A stretch of 64,000 nucleotides of DNA. It comes from Pyrinomonadaceae bacterium MAG19_C2-C3 (GTDB lineage: Bacteria; Acidobacteriota; Blastocatellia; Pyrinomonadales; Pyrinomonadaceae). This document shows positions 36,758-45,502 of the stretch, one piece after another (within the stretch, counting starts at the first letter, position 1; every line of letters starts with the position of its first letter). A model generated the notes under the pieces. That model was given only the letters and a program-made list of their open reading frames with translations, searched no databases and had not been told where the DNA came from. A program made the translations under genes and the position numbers. Location of the stretch: contig JANDLT010000022.1 of NCBI GenBank assembly GCA_024330265.1, positions 1 through 64,000 on the forward strand, given 5' to 3'.

Positions 36758-36767
36758 GGGGGGGGGG
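36758..36767. repeat. G(10) homopolymer
   Basis: Ten consecutive G lie in the gap between the coiled-coil gene and the AlbA_2 gene. It is a candidate slippage site; no ORF crosses it. The rest of the gap (36641-37082) holds the palindrome at 36940 and no gene. Confidence 0.6.
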
Positions 36768-36939
36768 TGTGCTATACAACATGCTTGAAATAATCCGCCG
36801 CTTCGTCGTCGGGCTTACCCGAACGAGTATCGCGGCTCCTGCTTAGGAGGCTTGAAGCGAACCGCATACTACACGAAGCTTGATGTGAATGATAGATAAA
36901 TCTGAGGGGTTACACGGTTCAACAAAAAGCGTGGCAAAA

Positions 36940-37011
36940 GTCGGAACCGCCTGCGGTAGCGGGCGGTTATATTTGCGAGTTCAACCGCCCGCTACCGCAG
37001 GCGGTTCTGAC
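36940..37011. repeat. 29-bp inverted repeat with 14-nt loop, copy 2
   Basis: Arms 36940-36968 and 36983-37011 match those at 21633-21704 except for one base in the left arm. The 14-nt loop differs in sequence. It lies about 70 bases upstream of the AlbA_2-like gene. Confidence 0.85.
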
Positions 37012-37082
37012 ACGCTCAACGAGAGCGACGATGGAGATATGTTAAACTCGAAAACATTGACGGGCATAACGAAGCTCCGTGA

Positions 37083-38447
37083 ATGGCTTTCACGCCCGGC
37101 AAAATCTCGGTTGACAATCTTTCTACCACCATGGCGCGCAGACGTTTCCGCAACAACCAGCGTCACGAAGTCGTGACGGAGCGTTCCTTTCAAGAGTTTA
37201 TTTCTTCGACGCCCGCGCAAGCCGTCACGCGCACCGAACTGCTTCGCTTGATTCGCGGCGGCGAAGATACTTATCTCGAACTCAAAGTTAAACTCTCGAA
37301 TCCTGAAAAAATCGCACAGGGCATTTGCGCTCTCGCCAACACGGGCGGTGGGATGATTGTCTTCGGCGTGACCGACCAACTGCGTATCGAAGGCTTGCCG
37401 GAGATTGAAAACGTGCAGGATGAACTCGTGCGTTTGTGTCGTGAAGACATCGTGCCGCAACTCACTCCTTACATTGATGCGGTCGCTTTCGACAACGGGC
37501 GGCGCATTCTCGCCCTCGAAGTGCGCGGCAATCGTCGCCCGTATCGCACGCGCGACGGGCGTTGTTACATACGCACGGGGGCGGAAAAGCGCGAAGCCAA
37601 TTACGAAGAACTCGCCGCGTTGATGGATGATGCGCGAAGTGCGATGTATGAAAACATGTTTGCCGTCGGTGCTTCGCTCGATGATATTGACGACGCGCAC
37701 CTGTGGAGTTTCATGCGCCACTTCGGAACTGAAGTCATTAAGAAAGCCGCGAACGATTACCCGACGGGTGAAGTCATGGAGCGCGAATTGTTGCTTGCCG
37801 TGCCGTTCGGTTTGACGGTTGTGCCGACGGTGGCGGGCGTCTTGCTGTTCGGGCGTGACGGTCGCGTTCCCGAATTGCTTCCGCGCTCAAACGTGACGCT
37901 AACGCGCTTTGGCGGCGACAATCTAAGTTCACCGATTATCGAAGAAGCAAAAATCGGCGGCAATTTATTGACGGTCTATGAAGGCGCGACGAAGTTTATC
38001 GAACGCTACTGCGACTTGTGGGATGCTCCGCCGCGCGCATTCGTTATCGAAGACGCGCCCGTCATCGCCCGCGCCAATTATCATCGGGCGAGTGTTTATG
38101 AAGCGATTATCAATGCTCTCGCGCATCGTGATTTGGTTTTGCGCGACCACCCGACGCGGATTTATATCTTCGACCGCTCGCTTGAAATCATCAACGCCAG
38201 ACGCACCGCGAACTTTTCAAGCATCGCCAATCGCGCGATTCGATTTGGCTTGCCGCAGCGTCTCAACCCGCATCTGCTTTCAATCTTGACCAATCCGGCT
38301 TACGGCGTGCGAAGTCCGGCTTCATCAAGTTCGTCAATGATGAGAGGCTTACCGATGATTTTAGGTGAGACGTTGCGCTTTAGCGGCAAGCCCGCCGAGA
38401 TACACCTGTTCAACGACGAGTTCCGGTTGCGTCTGCATGGAGCGTGA
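37083..38447 (+). CDS. AlbA_2/Schlafen-type ATP-binding regulator
   Basis: The 454-residue protein has the AlbA_2 (former DUF-type) N-terminal motif: EDTYLELKVKLSNPEKIAQG near residue 60, then ICALANTGGGMIVFGV and YIRTGAEKREANYEELAAL near 160. A GHKL-like C-terminal part follows (EAIINALAHRDLVL near 345, IYIFDRSLEIINA). Such proteins act as DNA-binding or stress-response regulators. The ATG at 37083 has no clear Shine-Dalgarno sequence; ATG 37131 is an alternative. It is an isolated gene, convergent with the Dabb gene. Confidence 0.7.
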   Translation: MAFTPGKISVDNLSTTMARRRFRNNQRHEVVTERSFQEFISSTPAQAVTRTELLRLIRGGEDTYLELKVKLSNPEKIAQGICALANTGGGMIVFGVTDQLRIEGLPEIENVQDELVRLCREDIVPQLTPYIDAVAFDNGRRILALEVRGNRRPYRTRDGRCYIRTGAEKREANYEELAALMDDARSAMYENMFAVGASLDDIDDAHLWSFMRHFGTEVIKKAANDYPTGEVMERELLLAVPFGLTVVPTVAGVLLFGRDGRVPELLPRSNVTLTRFGGDNLSSPIIEEAKIGGNLLTVYEGATKFIERYCDLWDAPPRAFVIEDAPVIARANYHRASVYEAIINALAHRDLVLRDHPTRIYIFDRSLEIINARRTANFSSIANRAIRFGLPQRLNPHLLSILTNPAYGVRSPASSSSSMMRGLPMILGETLRFSGKPAEIHLFNDEFRLRLHGA

Positions 38448-38457
38448 AGAAATTAAG

Positions 38458-38532
38458 TCATTGATTCATCGGTTCATTGATTCACTATGTGACGCACTTC
38501 CTGTCTTGAAGGGACACGGAATCGCGTCACAT
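38458..38532. terminator. Short repeat and hairpin between convergent genes
   Basis: TTCATTGATTCATCGG-type repeats (38458-38485) are followed by a 9-bp inverted pair ATGTGACGC/GCGTCACAT (38487-38495 and 38524-38532). An inner TGTC...GACA pair is present. It sits between the AlbA_2 and Dabb stop codons and may terminate both. Confidence 0.5.
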
Positions 38533-38543
38533 TAGATAGTAAT

Positions 38544-38837
38544 TTACGCTTCCTCAAAATCAACCGACGCGATGTGCTGGCTGATGTCGCGCCCCATCGC
38601 GGCGACTTGTTTATGCTGTGGGTGCGCGTCGTAGGCTTCGAGGGCGGCGCGGTCGTGGAAGCGGGCGATGAGTCCGGTGTCGTAAGAGCGTGCGAGGTGG
38701 AGCATGTCGAAGCCGACGGTTAAGGATGCAACTTCGGGGATGACGGCGGCGAGGGCGCGCAGGTGGTGGATGTGTGCGTCGCGTTGTGCTTGCGTGACTT
38801 CGGGTTTGTATTTCCAGACGACGATGTGTGTAAGCAT
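38544..38837 (-). CDS. Dabb-family (stress-responsive A/B barrel) protein
   Basis: The 97-residue protein begins MLTHIVVWKYKPEVTQAQRD. It has a V.G.d...L.s.dyD..liarF.d..aleaY..HPqH pattern, the core of Dabb proteins. They form dimeric alpha/beta barrels and often act in stress or small-molecule metabolism. Function here is unknown. It lies downstream of the PLP decarboxylase on the same strand. Confidence 0.8.
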   Translation of the reverse strand: MLTHIVVWKYKPEVTQAQRDAHIHHLRALAAVIPEVASLTVGFDMLHLARSYDTGLIARFHDRAALEAYDAHPQHKQVAAMGRDISQHIASVDFEEA

Positions 38838-38864
38838 GATTTTATTGATGGCAAAAGTTGATGG

Positions 38865-40349
38865 TTAAGCGGCGGTATCGGAAAGATGCGCGGCATGTTT
38901 TCGCAGTAAGTTCCACGCTTGTTCGATGTGCGTTTCGGTGGTGCGTATGTGACCGATGGTGAGGCGCAGGGCGAACCTGTCATGCAGGCGCGTGTGCGAA
39001 ATGAACATCTCGCCCGTCGCGTTGACGGCGTGCATGAGTCGTTCATTGAGCGCGTCAAGAGATGTGGCATCGGTTTCGGTATGCGGCGCGAAGCGAAAGC
39101 AAATCGTCGAGAACGGAACGGGGGCGAGTAGTTCCCAATCGGGAGCGGCTTTAATCCACGATGTGAAAAGTGAACCGAGACGATTGTGTTCGCGGAGTCG
39201 GGCGGCTAAACCTTCTTGTCCGAAATAGCGCATCACCATCCATAGTTTGAGCGAACGAAAGCGGCGACCGAGTTGGACGCCGTAGTCCATGCCGTTCATC
39301 ACGGCGTGCGTGTCATCGGTCTTTAAGTATTCGGGAATCAGTGAGAAGGCGCGCCGCAAAACGTCCATCCGGCGGGTGTAGAGAACGGAACAATCGAACG
39401 GCGTGAACAACCACTTGTGCGGATTGGTGACGAGTGAATCGGCACGCGCGCAACCGTCGAGAATGAATTGTAGTTCGGGGATGACGGCGGCACTTCCGGC
39501 ATACGCGGCGTCAACGTGAAGCCACAGTTTATGACGTTCACAAACGTCGGCAATCGCCGGAACAGGGTCAACGCTCGTCGTCGAAGTCGTGCCGACGGTG
39601 GCGACGACGCAGAAGGGAAGCGCGCCCGCCCGTGTGTCTTCGACGATGGCGCGCTCAAGTTCTGCGGCGTCCATACGAAACTCCGCATCAACCGGAATTT
39701 TGCGTAAAGAGTTTTGACCGAGACCAAGTAAAATCAGAGCCTTCTCAACCGACGAATGAGCCTGTTCGGAAGTATAAACACGAAGCAAGGGAAGCGCATC
39801 GTCGCGTCTCGACATGCCGCGTTCGCGTATGTCGAGGTTCAAGTTTTCACGCGCGGCGGCGATTGCGTGGAGCGTCGAAACGGAAGCCGTATCGTAAATC
39901 AGACCGTCGAAATTATCGGGCAAGCCAATCATTTGACGCAGCCAAGAAACGGCGACGCCTTCAAGTTCAGTCGCGGCGGGAGCGGTGCGCCACAGCATTT
40001 GATTGACGTTAAACGCAGCACACAAGAGTTCACCGAAGATGCCGGGAGCGGACGCGGTGATAGCGAAATAAGCGAAGAACGACGGATGATTCCAGTGCGT
40101 GAGCGAAGGGGCGATGATGTCTTTCACGTCGTCGAAGATTGCCGCGAAGTCTTCGCCGCGCGCCGGTGCTTCTTCGGGAAGGGCGCGACGCACATCGCCG
40201 GGTTGCGTCGAAGGAAGCACGGCGTAGCGTTCGGTATGGGCGAGATAGTCGCCAATCCAATCAATGATTTCGTGACCGTGACGGCGAAAATCTTCGGGCG
40301 ACATATCGCCAAGTGGGTGGGTGAGTTTTGATTCGTCCGATTGCGACAT
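38865..40349 (-). CDS. PLP-dependent aromatic-amino-acid decarboxylase family protein
   Basis: The 494-residue protein has MSPEDFRRHGHEIIDWIGDYL near the N-terminus, HWNHPSFFAYFAITASAPGI near 80, the PLP contacts HVDAAYAGSA near 277 and the Schiff-base Lys in TNPHKWLFTPFDCSVLY near 310. This is the group II decarboxylase (AADC/TDC) layout. The substrate could be an aromatic amino acid; specificity is not evident. Next gene upstream is the YgiT zinc finger, downstream the Dabb gene. Confidence 0.88.
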   Translation of the reverse strand: MSQSDESKLTHPLGDMSPEDFRRHGHEIIDWIGDYLAHTERYAVLPSTQPGDVRRALPEEAPARGEDFAAIFDDVKDIIAPSLTHWNHPSFFAYFAITASAPGIFGELLCAAFNVNQMLWRTAPAATELEGVAVSWLRQMIGLPDNFDGLIYDTASVSTLHAIAAARENLNLDIRERGMSRRDDALPLLRVYTSEQAHSSVEKALILLGLGQNSLRKIPVDAEFRMDAAELERAIVEDTRAGALPFCVVATVGTTSTTSVDPVPAIADVCERHKLWLHVDAAYAGSAAVIPELQFILDGCARADSLVTNPHKWLFTPFDCSVLYTRRMDVLRRAFSLIPEYLKTDDTHAVMNGMDYGVQLGRRFRSLKLWMVMRYFGQEGLAARLREHNRLGSLFTSWIKAAPDWELLAPVPFSTICFRFAPHTETDATSLDALNERLMHAVNATGEMFISHTRLHDRFALRLTIGHIRTTETHIEQAWNLLRKHAAHLSDTAA

Positions 40350-40355
40350 AAGGGT

Positions 40356-40607
40356 TCAAGCGGCGTACTCCTCAACGTACACTTCATGTTCACCGATTCG
40401 TACGCGAAACTTGACTTGCCCGGCGAAAGTATTTTTGGTGAGCGTTTCGATTTCGCGTGCCGTCGCTTCGCGTAAGTACGGTTCGCCGCAGTTGGCACAC
40501 AATCGCGCCGGTACGTCAGTGACAACGAGAATCGCTTTGTCACGTTCAAAGGTCATCGTCGTCGTACCTTCATCGAATCGGGTGTTTTTGCAGACAAGGC
40601 ATTTCAT
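40356..40607 (-). CDS. YgiT-type zinc-finger protein
   Basis: The 83-residue protein starts MKCLVCKN and has CANCGEPYL near residue 37, the two CxxC pairs of the YgiT/MqsA N-terminal zinc domain. The C-terminal HTH of full MqsA is absent, as in many stand-alone YgiT proteins. The usual partner (DUF4258 or MqsR-like toxin) is not adjacent; the PLP decarboxylase follows six bases downstream. It is an orphan antitoxin-like protein or a regulator. Confidence 0.75.
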   Translation of the reverse strand: MKCLVCKNTRFDEGTTTMTFERDKAILVVTDVPARLCANCGEPYLREATAREIETLTKNTFAGQVKFRVRIGEHEVYVEEYAA

Positions 40608-40674
40608 ATAAGTGGCTTGGCTTATGTTGAACCAGCATGAGAGTTTAACTCAAGTTACGCGGTTAAGGATTTAC

Positions 40675-40903
40675 AGCCCGATTCATCGGGCTTTCCGCCG
40701 CAAGGCGGCACATAGCCACGCGATGAATCGCGTGGTCGCTTTCCGGGCAGAATCCGAAAGGGCGTTTTAACGTCCTTCTCCCGGTGGCTTAAGCCAGCGG
40801 ATTACAAGCCCGTTGAAACGGGCTGAGGAATTATTACCCGATGCTGACCACGCGATAAATCGCGTGGCTATCAGCCCACAGGGTAAGCCTCGTGAACGAG
40901 GCT
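40675..40903. repeat. REP-like palindrome cluster with mirrored order
   Basis: Five short palindromes lie between mpl and the YgiT gene: AGCCCGATTCATCGGGCT (40675), CCGCCGCAAGGCGG (40695), CCACGCGATGAATCGCGTGG (40716), AGCCCGTTGAAACGGGCT (40807) and CCACGCGATAAATCGCGTGG (40848). A further AGCCTCGTGAACGAGGCT follows (40886). Their order is roughly mirrored, so the cluster is itself an inverted repeat, as in REP/BIME elements. The gap holds no gene. Confidence 0.75.
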
Positions 40904-40932
40904 GAAAACCAAAACTGCGCGGGCGTGAGAGT

Positions 40933-42348
40933 TTAAGTCATCTCGCGCAAAGCGGCGAGAAGTTTATCGTGGATGCCGCCGAAGCCGCCGTTGGACATGA
41001 TGGCGACGGTATCGGCGGGGCGCAAAATCTGAACGAGACGGCGCACGATGTCGTTCACTTCGGCAATCATTTCAGCGGGCTTTCCGCTTGCTGCGATGTC
41101 GCGGACGAGTTGCGCGGTGTCTAGTAGTTCATTGGTCGTGTTCGCGGTGTTCTGCGATTTGAAAACGTCGGCGATGATGATGATGTCGGCGGCGGTGAAG
41201 GCGCGTGCGTAATCGGCTTGAAAGATTTTCAGGCGCGAGGTTGCCGAACGCGGCTCAAAGACGGCGACGATGCGACCCTCTTTTTGTTTGGCGCGCAAGG
41301 CTTCGAGCGTCGCGCGAACGGCGGTCGGATGATGCGCGAAATCATCAATCACCGTCACGCCGCGTTCACGCCCACGAATTTGCATACGGCGTTTGACATT
41401 CTCGAACGTCCGCAAACCTTGCTTGATTTTCTCCGGCGTGATTCCCCACGCCGAAGCCGCGACGATACAAGCGAGACAGTTGCGAACATTAAATTCACCG
41501 ATGAGCGGCGTTTCTATTTCGCTCCACGACGCACCGTCGCGCGTGACGGTGAAGCGTGTCATCTCGCCTGAGAAATCAATGTCGCGTGCTTGCCAGCGGC
41601 AATCGTCACCCAAGCCGAAGGTTTCGATTTGCGTGTGAAGTTTGCCCGCGAAATTGTTCACCACGTCGCGCACATTCGCGTCGTCCCATCCGGCGATTAG
41701 GCGACCGTTGCCGGGAACGAGATTCATCAGACGACGAAACGCGAGTTTAATCGCGTCGAGGTTCGGGTAAATATCGGCGTGGTCAAACTCTATGTTGCCG
41801 ACGATGCAAAGCTCCGGCAGATAGTGCATAAACTTCGATTGCTTATCGAAGTAAGCGGTATCGTATTCGTCGCCTTCGATAACAAAGTAATCGCTGTCGG
41901 TGACGCGGAAACTCGAATTGAAATTCTGCACGACCCCGCCGACGAGGAAGCCGGGATGAACGCCGCCGACTTCGAGAACGTGCGCGGCGATGCTGGTCGT
42001 CGTCGTTTTGCCGTGTGTTCCGGCGGCGACGAGTGAGCGTTTGCCGTTGATAAATTCGCGCTTCACGGTTTCGGCTTGCGATTGAAACGACAGGCGACGA
42101 TTCAAGACGGCTTCGACTTCCACATTGCCGCGCGACATGGCGTTGCCGATAACCACGATGTCCGGCGCGGGTTCGAGGTGTTGGGGGGCATAGCCATGCA
42201 TGACTTCGATGTTTAAGTCCGCGAGCATCGTGGACATCGGCGGATAAACATTCTGGTCAGAGCCGGTGACGTGATGACCGCGCGCTTTGAGCATTCCGGC
42301 GAGCGAAGCCATCGCCGTGCCGCAGATGCCGATAAGGTGATAATGCAT
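40933..42348 (-). CDS. mpl: UDP-N-acetylmuramate:L-alanyl-gamma-D-glutamyl-meso-diaminopimelate ligase
   Basis: Recycles the murein tripeptide by ligating it to UDP-MurNAc. The 471-residue Mur-ligase has MHYHLIGICGTAMASLAGML with GSDQNVYPPMSTML (the Mpl form) and P-loop AAGTHGKTTTTS near residue 110. Also visible are FEGDEYDTAYFDKQSKFMHYLP-type central motifs and DDFAHHPTAVRATLEAL near 340. MurC is the alternative, but the YPPMST motif favours Mpl. A repeat arm precedes the ATG, and no Shine-Dalgarno sequence is seen. It follows the stressosome genes on the same strand. Confidence 0.88.
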   Translation of the reverse strand: MHYHLIGICGTAMASLAGMLKARGHHVTGSDQNVYPPMSTMLADLNIEVMHGYAPQHLEPAPDIVVIGNAMSRGNVEVEAVLNRRLSFQSQAETVKREFINGKRSLVAAGTHGKTTTTSIAAHVLEVGGVHPGFLVGGVVQNFNSSFRVTDSDYFVIEGDEYDTAYFDKQSKFMHYLPELCIVGNIEFDHADIYPNLDAIKLAFRRLMNLVPGNGRLIAGWDDANVRDVVNNFAGKLHTQIETFGLGDDCRWQARDIDFSGEMTRFTVTRDGASWSEIETPLIGEFNVRNCLACIVAASAWGITPEKIKQGLRTFENVKRRMQIRGRERGVTVIDDFAHHPTAVRATLEALRAKQKEGRIVAVFEPRSATSRLKIFQADYARAFTAADIIIIADVFKSQNTANTTNELLDTAQLVRDIAASGKPAEMIAEVNDIVRRLVQILRPADTVAIMSNGGFGGIHDKLLAALREMT

Positions 42349-42355
42349 AAAGGGA

Positions 42356-42424
42356 AGTGATGAGTGATGAGTAATGAGTGATGAGCAAGAGGGTGTTTAT
42401 TTTGTCACTGACCCCTGACCCTTC
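42356..42424. repeat. Heptad repeats between the histidine-kinase fusion and mpl
   Basis: AGTGATG units (42356-42385) end seven bases before the mpl start. A second short block (TCACTGACCCCTGACC, about 42403-42421) lies inside the end of the kinase gene and encodes KGQGSVTK and the stop. The two blocks are of different families, so pairing is weak. Confidence 0.65.
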
Positions 42425-43758
42425 GCGTCAGCGACGGGCAAGGTGAAGGCGAACATCGAGCCTTTGCCTAATTCGGATTGAACGGTGATTGTGCCGTTGT
42501 GAAGTTCGACGAGTTGTTTGGTGATGTAGAGTCCCAAGCCCGTGCCTTTTTCGTTACGTGTCGAGCGCGAGCGGGCTTGTTCGTATTTGTCGAATAGACG
42601 CGATAAATCTTCGGGGGCGATGCCGACTCCGGTGTCGGAGACGGCGACGCGCACGGTGTCTCCGGTATGGTCGGCGGTGATGTCAATCGCGCCGCTGCGC
42701 CCGGTGAACTTCAAAGCGTTGGAAATCAGGTTGACGAGTATGCGGCGCAACTTGTTCGCATCAGCCCACACGGGCGGAAGGTCTGCGGGCAGAAAGTCGC
42801 CCATCATAATCTCTTTTTCGCGGGCGAGCGGCTCCATCGTTTCGCAGACTTCATCAATCACGTTTTTCAAGTTGACGGCGGCGAAATCCAGACGCAATGA
42901 GCCGGATTCGAGTTTGGAAGCATCGAGTAAATCATTGACGAGTTCGATGAGACTCGCGGCGTTGCGCTCCATCATGCCGACCATCTTTTTTTGTTCGGCG
43001 GTCAAATCACCGAGTCGCCCGGAAGTGAAGAAATTGATGACGCCGGAGATGACCGCGAGCGGTGAGCGAAGGTCGTGCGTCGTCAACGCGAGAAATTCTT
43101 CCTTCATCTGCGAGACATCGCGCAGGCGTGTGTTCGCGGCTTCGAGTTCACTGTTTGAAGTGTTGAGGCGGCGGTTGAGTTCTTCGAGTTCGACGCGCTT
43201 TTCTTCGAGTTCGGCGAGAACCTGAATCAAGTCGTGGTTCTGCTGTTTGAGTTCATCAATAAGGGAATCGTCGTCAGCAGCATTGATGCTGTCTTTGATG
43301 CTTAGTATCCGGTCGCGTGAGGAGCGGGCGACGATTGCGGGCAGCCACTTGACGACGGTGACGCGCGTGCCGGTGTCCGGTGCGGTGTCAATATCAAATT
43401 CATCCATCAGGCGACGTGTGCCGCCCAAGCCGACGCCCATGCCGGAAGTCGAACGGTACTCGCCGCGCATGATTGAGGCGAGAGTGCGCGCATCAATGCC
43501 GGGTCCATCGTCGCGCGCAATCAAAGACAGACCTAAATCATGAGCGCGTTCCGCGATGCTAAACGTAATCGCGCCCTGCTTGGCGTATTCGTAAATGTTG
43601 CGCGTCAGTTCGGAAACGGCGGTCGTGATTTTGATTTGCGTCGTCTGGTCAAAGCCTATGTCGCGCGCCAAACGCCGCGCGCGGTCGCGCACTTTCACGA
43701 TGTCCGCTTCGCGTCTGACATAAACGTCGCCGATGCGTATGTGGTTGATGTGGTTCAT
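42397..43758 (-). CDS. Hybrid: RsbT-like ATPase fused to a histidine kinase
   Basis: The 453-residue protein has an N-terminal HATPase_c_2 (RsbT/RsbW-like, about 10-145: [46 protein letters not shown]). A coiled coil follows (about 165-215), then HisKA with [16 protein letters not shown] (His228 region) and HATPase_c ([35 protein letters not shown]). No receiver or membrane segment is seen. It is the last gene of the stressosome module. Linking an RsbT-like domain to a histidine kinase suggests that stressosome signals pass to a two-component phosphorelay; no response regulator is adjacent. The C-terminus (KGQGSVTK) lies in repeat sequence. Confidence 0.85.
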   Translation of the reverse strand: MNHINHIRIGDVYVRREADIVKVRDRARRLARDIGFDQTTQIKITTAVSELTRNIYEYAKQGAITFSIAERAHDLGLSLIARDDGPGIDARTLASIMRGEYRSTSGMGVGLGGTRRLMDEFDIDTAPDTGTRVTVVKWLPAIVARSSRDRILSIKDSINAADDDSLIDELKQQNHDLIQVLAELEEKRVELEELNRRLNTSNSELEAANTRLRDVSQMKEEFLALTTHDLRSPLAVISGVINFFTSGRLGDLTAEQKKMVGMMERNAASLIELVNDLLDASKLESGSLRLDFAAVNLKNVIDEVCETMEPLAREKEIMMGDFLPADLPPVWADANKLRRILVNLISNALKFTGRSGAIDITADHTGDTVRVAVSDTGVGIAPEDLSRLFDKYEQARSRSTRNEKGTGLGLYITKQLVELHNGTITVQSELGKGSMFAFTLPVADAKGQGSVTK

Positions 43759-43764
43759 AAATCA

Positions 43765-43909
43765 GGAGCCAGTAGTCAGGAGCCAGAAGCCAGAATGAAG
43801 ACCGGAAGGCAGTTTAATGTTCAATGTTTCAAGTTCAACGCTGAATGTCCAACATCGAAACCTGAATACATGTTCTATTCTGGTTCCTGACTTCCGGCTT
43901 CTGGCTTCT
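43765..43909. repeat. Heptad inverted repeat (AGAAGCC/AGGAGTC family) with inner heptad block
   Basis: The left arm (43765-43795) is five AGGAGCC/AGTAGTC/AGAAGCC units. The right arm (about 43875-43909) is complementary and encodes the C-terminus and TAG stop of the PP2C-fusion gene. The spacer (43810-43870) is itself a degenerate heptad series (AATGTTC, AATGTTT, CAAGTTC, AACGCTG). It fills the whole gap to the histidine-kinase gene. Confidence 0.85.
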
Positions 43910-45068
43910 CAATAATTACCATCACCGTCGCGTCGTCCGAGTCGCGGCTGAAGTCGCGCATTAAAATCGCGGCGGCGAGTTGCGGGTCGTGTGCGAGGAG
44001 TTGTGGATAATTGGTGATGTCCCATGACGCGCTTAGACCGTCGCTGCTCATCACGAGCGTCGCGCCGTTTGCCCATGCGTGTGACCAGACGGAAACTTTG
44101 CCGAGCCGCGCGCCGAGTGTGCCGTTGGTGGGAATCAGGTGAACGGGGGCGGGCGTGCCGAAGACGCGGGTTTGAATGTTGCCGACTCCGGCGAACGTCA
44201 AACGGTTGTGCGCGTGGTCAATCGTGACGACGCTCATCACCGCTCCGCGTGTGCCGCGCAAGCGTTCATGGACGGCAAAGACGAGCGCGTCAAGCGGTTC
44301 GTCCGCAGTCCAAACTTCAAGCACGCGAAGGGCTTCCTGTGATGCTTGATACGCTCCCGCGCCGTGACCCAAGCCGTCTATCACGGCGGCAAAGGTCGTC
44401 TCCGCTTCGGTCTTGATGAAGTAGGCGTCGCCGTTAAAGCTTTCGCCGGGATACGGGCGACTCCACGTTCCGCATTTAATCGGCGGCGTATCGGCGGCAA
44501 TGTCGTTTGAAGAAGAAGAAAGTGAAGCATCGTAAGACGCGCGGTGTTCACGCGGTAAAGATTTGCGGCAGAGAAGTCCCGTGCCGTGATTGGTGCGGCG
44601 GGCGGCGGTGGTTCGCATGGAGATTGATGCAGAGGTCGCCACCATCGAGTATAAATCGAAATCATCGGTGAGGCGTTTGACCGCGCCGAGTCCCGTGCCG
44701 AGACTGCCGCCGCTTGAAACGCCGTCGCTCAATGCCCGCGCGATGTCATATATGCCGGGACCCTTGTCGAGATAAACGAGTTCGATGCCCGCGTGAGGGT
44801 GAGGGACAAGGGCGGTGCTACCGGCAAACAACGACGCGGTGTGTGACGCATTGTTATTGTGCGGAACGGATTCGAGGGCGGCGAAGTGGAGCGTGCCGCC
44901 CTCGGTCGCGTACTTAACGGCGTTGGTCGCAATTTCTTGAACCACGATGTCGAGCGCGGAGAGGTCAGTTTCGGGAAAGCCGAGCGCGGCGGCAAAGCGG
45001 TTGACCGCGCGCCGCGCCGCGCCTATATCGGTTTCGAGTTTGATGTTAGTTGAAGCGAAAGAGCGCAT
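43875..45068 (-). CDS. RsbT-like ATPase fused to SpoIIE/RsbX-type PP2C phosphatase
   Basis: The 397-residue protein has an N-terminal GHKL ATPase (about 1-150: VVQEIATNAVKYATEGG, LDKGPGIYDIARAL, GGSLGTGLGAVKRLTDDFDL). A linker and a PP2C/RsbX domain follow (about 195-385: GDAYFIKTEAETTFAAVIDGLGHG, STVSSDGLSA-type LVMSSDGL, DSDDATVMVI). RsbX in Bacillus dephosphorylates stressosome proteins; here the phosphatase is joined to an ATPase. It is 32 bases downstream of rsbT. The last residues PEAGSQEPE and the stop are encoded by a repeat arm. Confidence 0.87.
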   Translation of the reverse strand: MRSFASTNIKLETDIGAARRAVNRFAAALGFPETDLSALDIVVQEIATNAVKYATEGGTLHFAALESVPHNNNASHTASLFAGSTALVPHPHAGIELVYLDKGPGIYDIARALSDGVSSGGSLGTGLGAVKRLTDDFDLYSMVATSASISMRTTAARRTNHGTGLLCRKSLPREHRASYDASLSSSSNDIAADTPPIKCGTWSRPYPGESFNGDAYFIKTEAETTFAAVIDGLGHGAGAYQASQEALRVLEVWTADEPLDALVFAVHERLRGTRGAVMSVVTIDHAHNRLTFAGVGNIQTRVFGTPAPVHLIPTNGTLGARLGKVSVWSHAWANGATLVMSSDGLSASWDITNYPQLLAHDPQLAAAILMRDFSRDSDDATVMVIIEKPEAGSQEPE

Positions 45069-45100
45069 GGGTTACGGGGCTAATCGTCGGGCAGTATCGT

Positions 45101-45502
45101 CTAGCGTATTAACCAGCGCACGACGGTGACGCGAGTTCCGATGTCGGGTGTGGATTCAATTTTGAAATCGTCAACCAGACGACGCGAACCGGGAAGCCCT
45201 TTGCCCAGACCGCCGCCGGTGGTGAAGCCGTCGCGCATCGCCAGTTCCGTGTTGGCGATGCCGGGTCCGTTGTCTTCAAAAATCAAACGCAAACCTTTAC
45301 GCGAATCGTTTTGCACCGTGCCGATGATGACGCGCCCGCGCACCGCATACTTGATGATGTTGCGCGCGAGTTCGGACGCCACCGTCGTCAATCGCGTTTG
45401 GTCAACAATGGAAAACCCCATCCCTGCTGCCGCCGCACGAACTTCATTGCGGGCGACGGCGATGTCGGTTTCCTGTTCAAGAGCGATGGAACGACTCTCC
45501 AC
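45101..45502 (-). CDS. rsbT: Stressosome kinase RsbT
   Basis: Serine/threonine kinase that phosphorylates RsbR and RsbS and leaves the stressosome. The product has the N1 box TTVASELARNIIKYA near residue 40, EDNGPGIAN near 82 and the nucleotide lid GGGLGKGLPGSRRLVDDF near 103. I chose GTG 45502, with GAAGGA about ten bases upstream; it gives 133 residues, the length of Bacillus RsbT. Alternative ATG starts at 45535/45541 lie further inside rsbS. It overlaps rsbS by 26 bases, so the two are coupled. Confidence 0.87.
   Translation of the reverse strand: MESRSIALEQETDIAVARNEVRAAAAGMGFSIVDQTRLTTVASELARNIIKYAVRGRVIIGTVQNDSRKGLRLIFEDNGPGIANTELAMRDGFTTGGGLGKGLPGSRRLVDDFKIESTPDIGTRVTVVRWLIR

Noticed and set aside
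36940..37011. Palindrome at 36940 as a simple terminator only
   Set aside because: A near-identical copy elsewhere with a different loop points to a mobile or repeated element, although it may also terminate transcription.
40356..40607. A complete toxin-antitoxin system at the YgiT gene
   Set aside because: No toxin-like partner is adjacent; the neighbours are a decarboxylase gene and a repeat cluster.
43765..43909. CRISPR array at the heptad repeats (also considered at 26243 and 47378)
   Set aside because: Units are only 7 nt with no unique spacers, and no cas gene is present.
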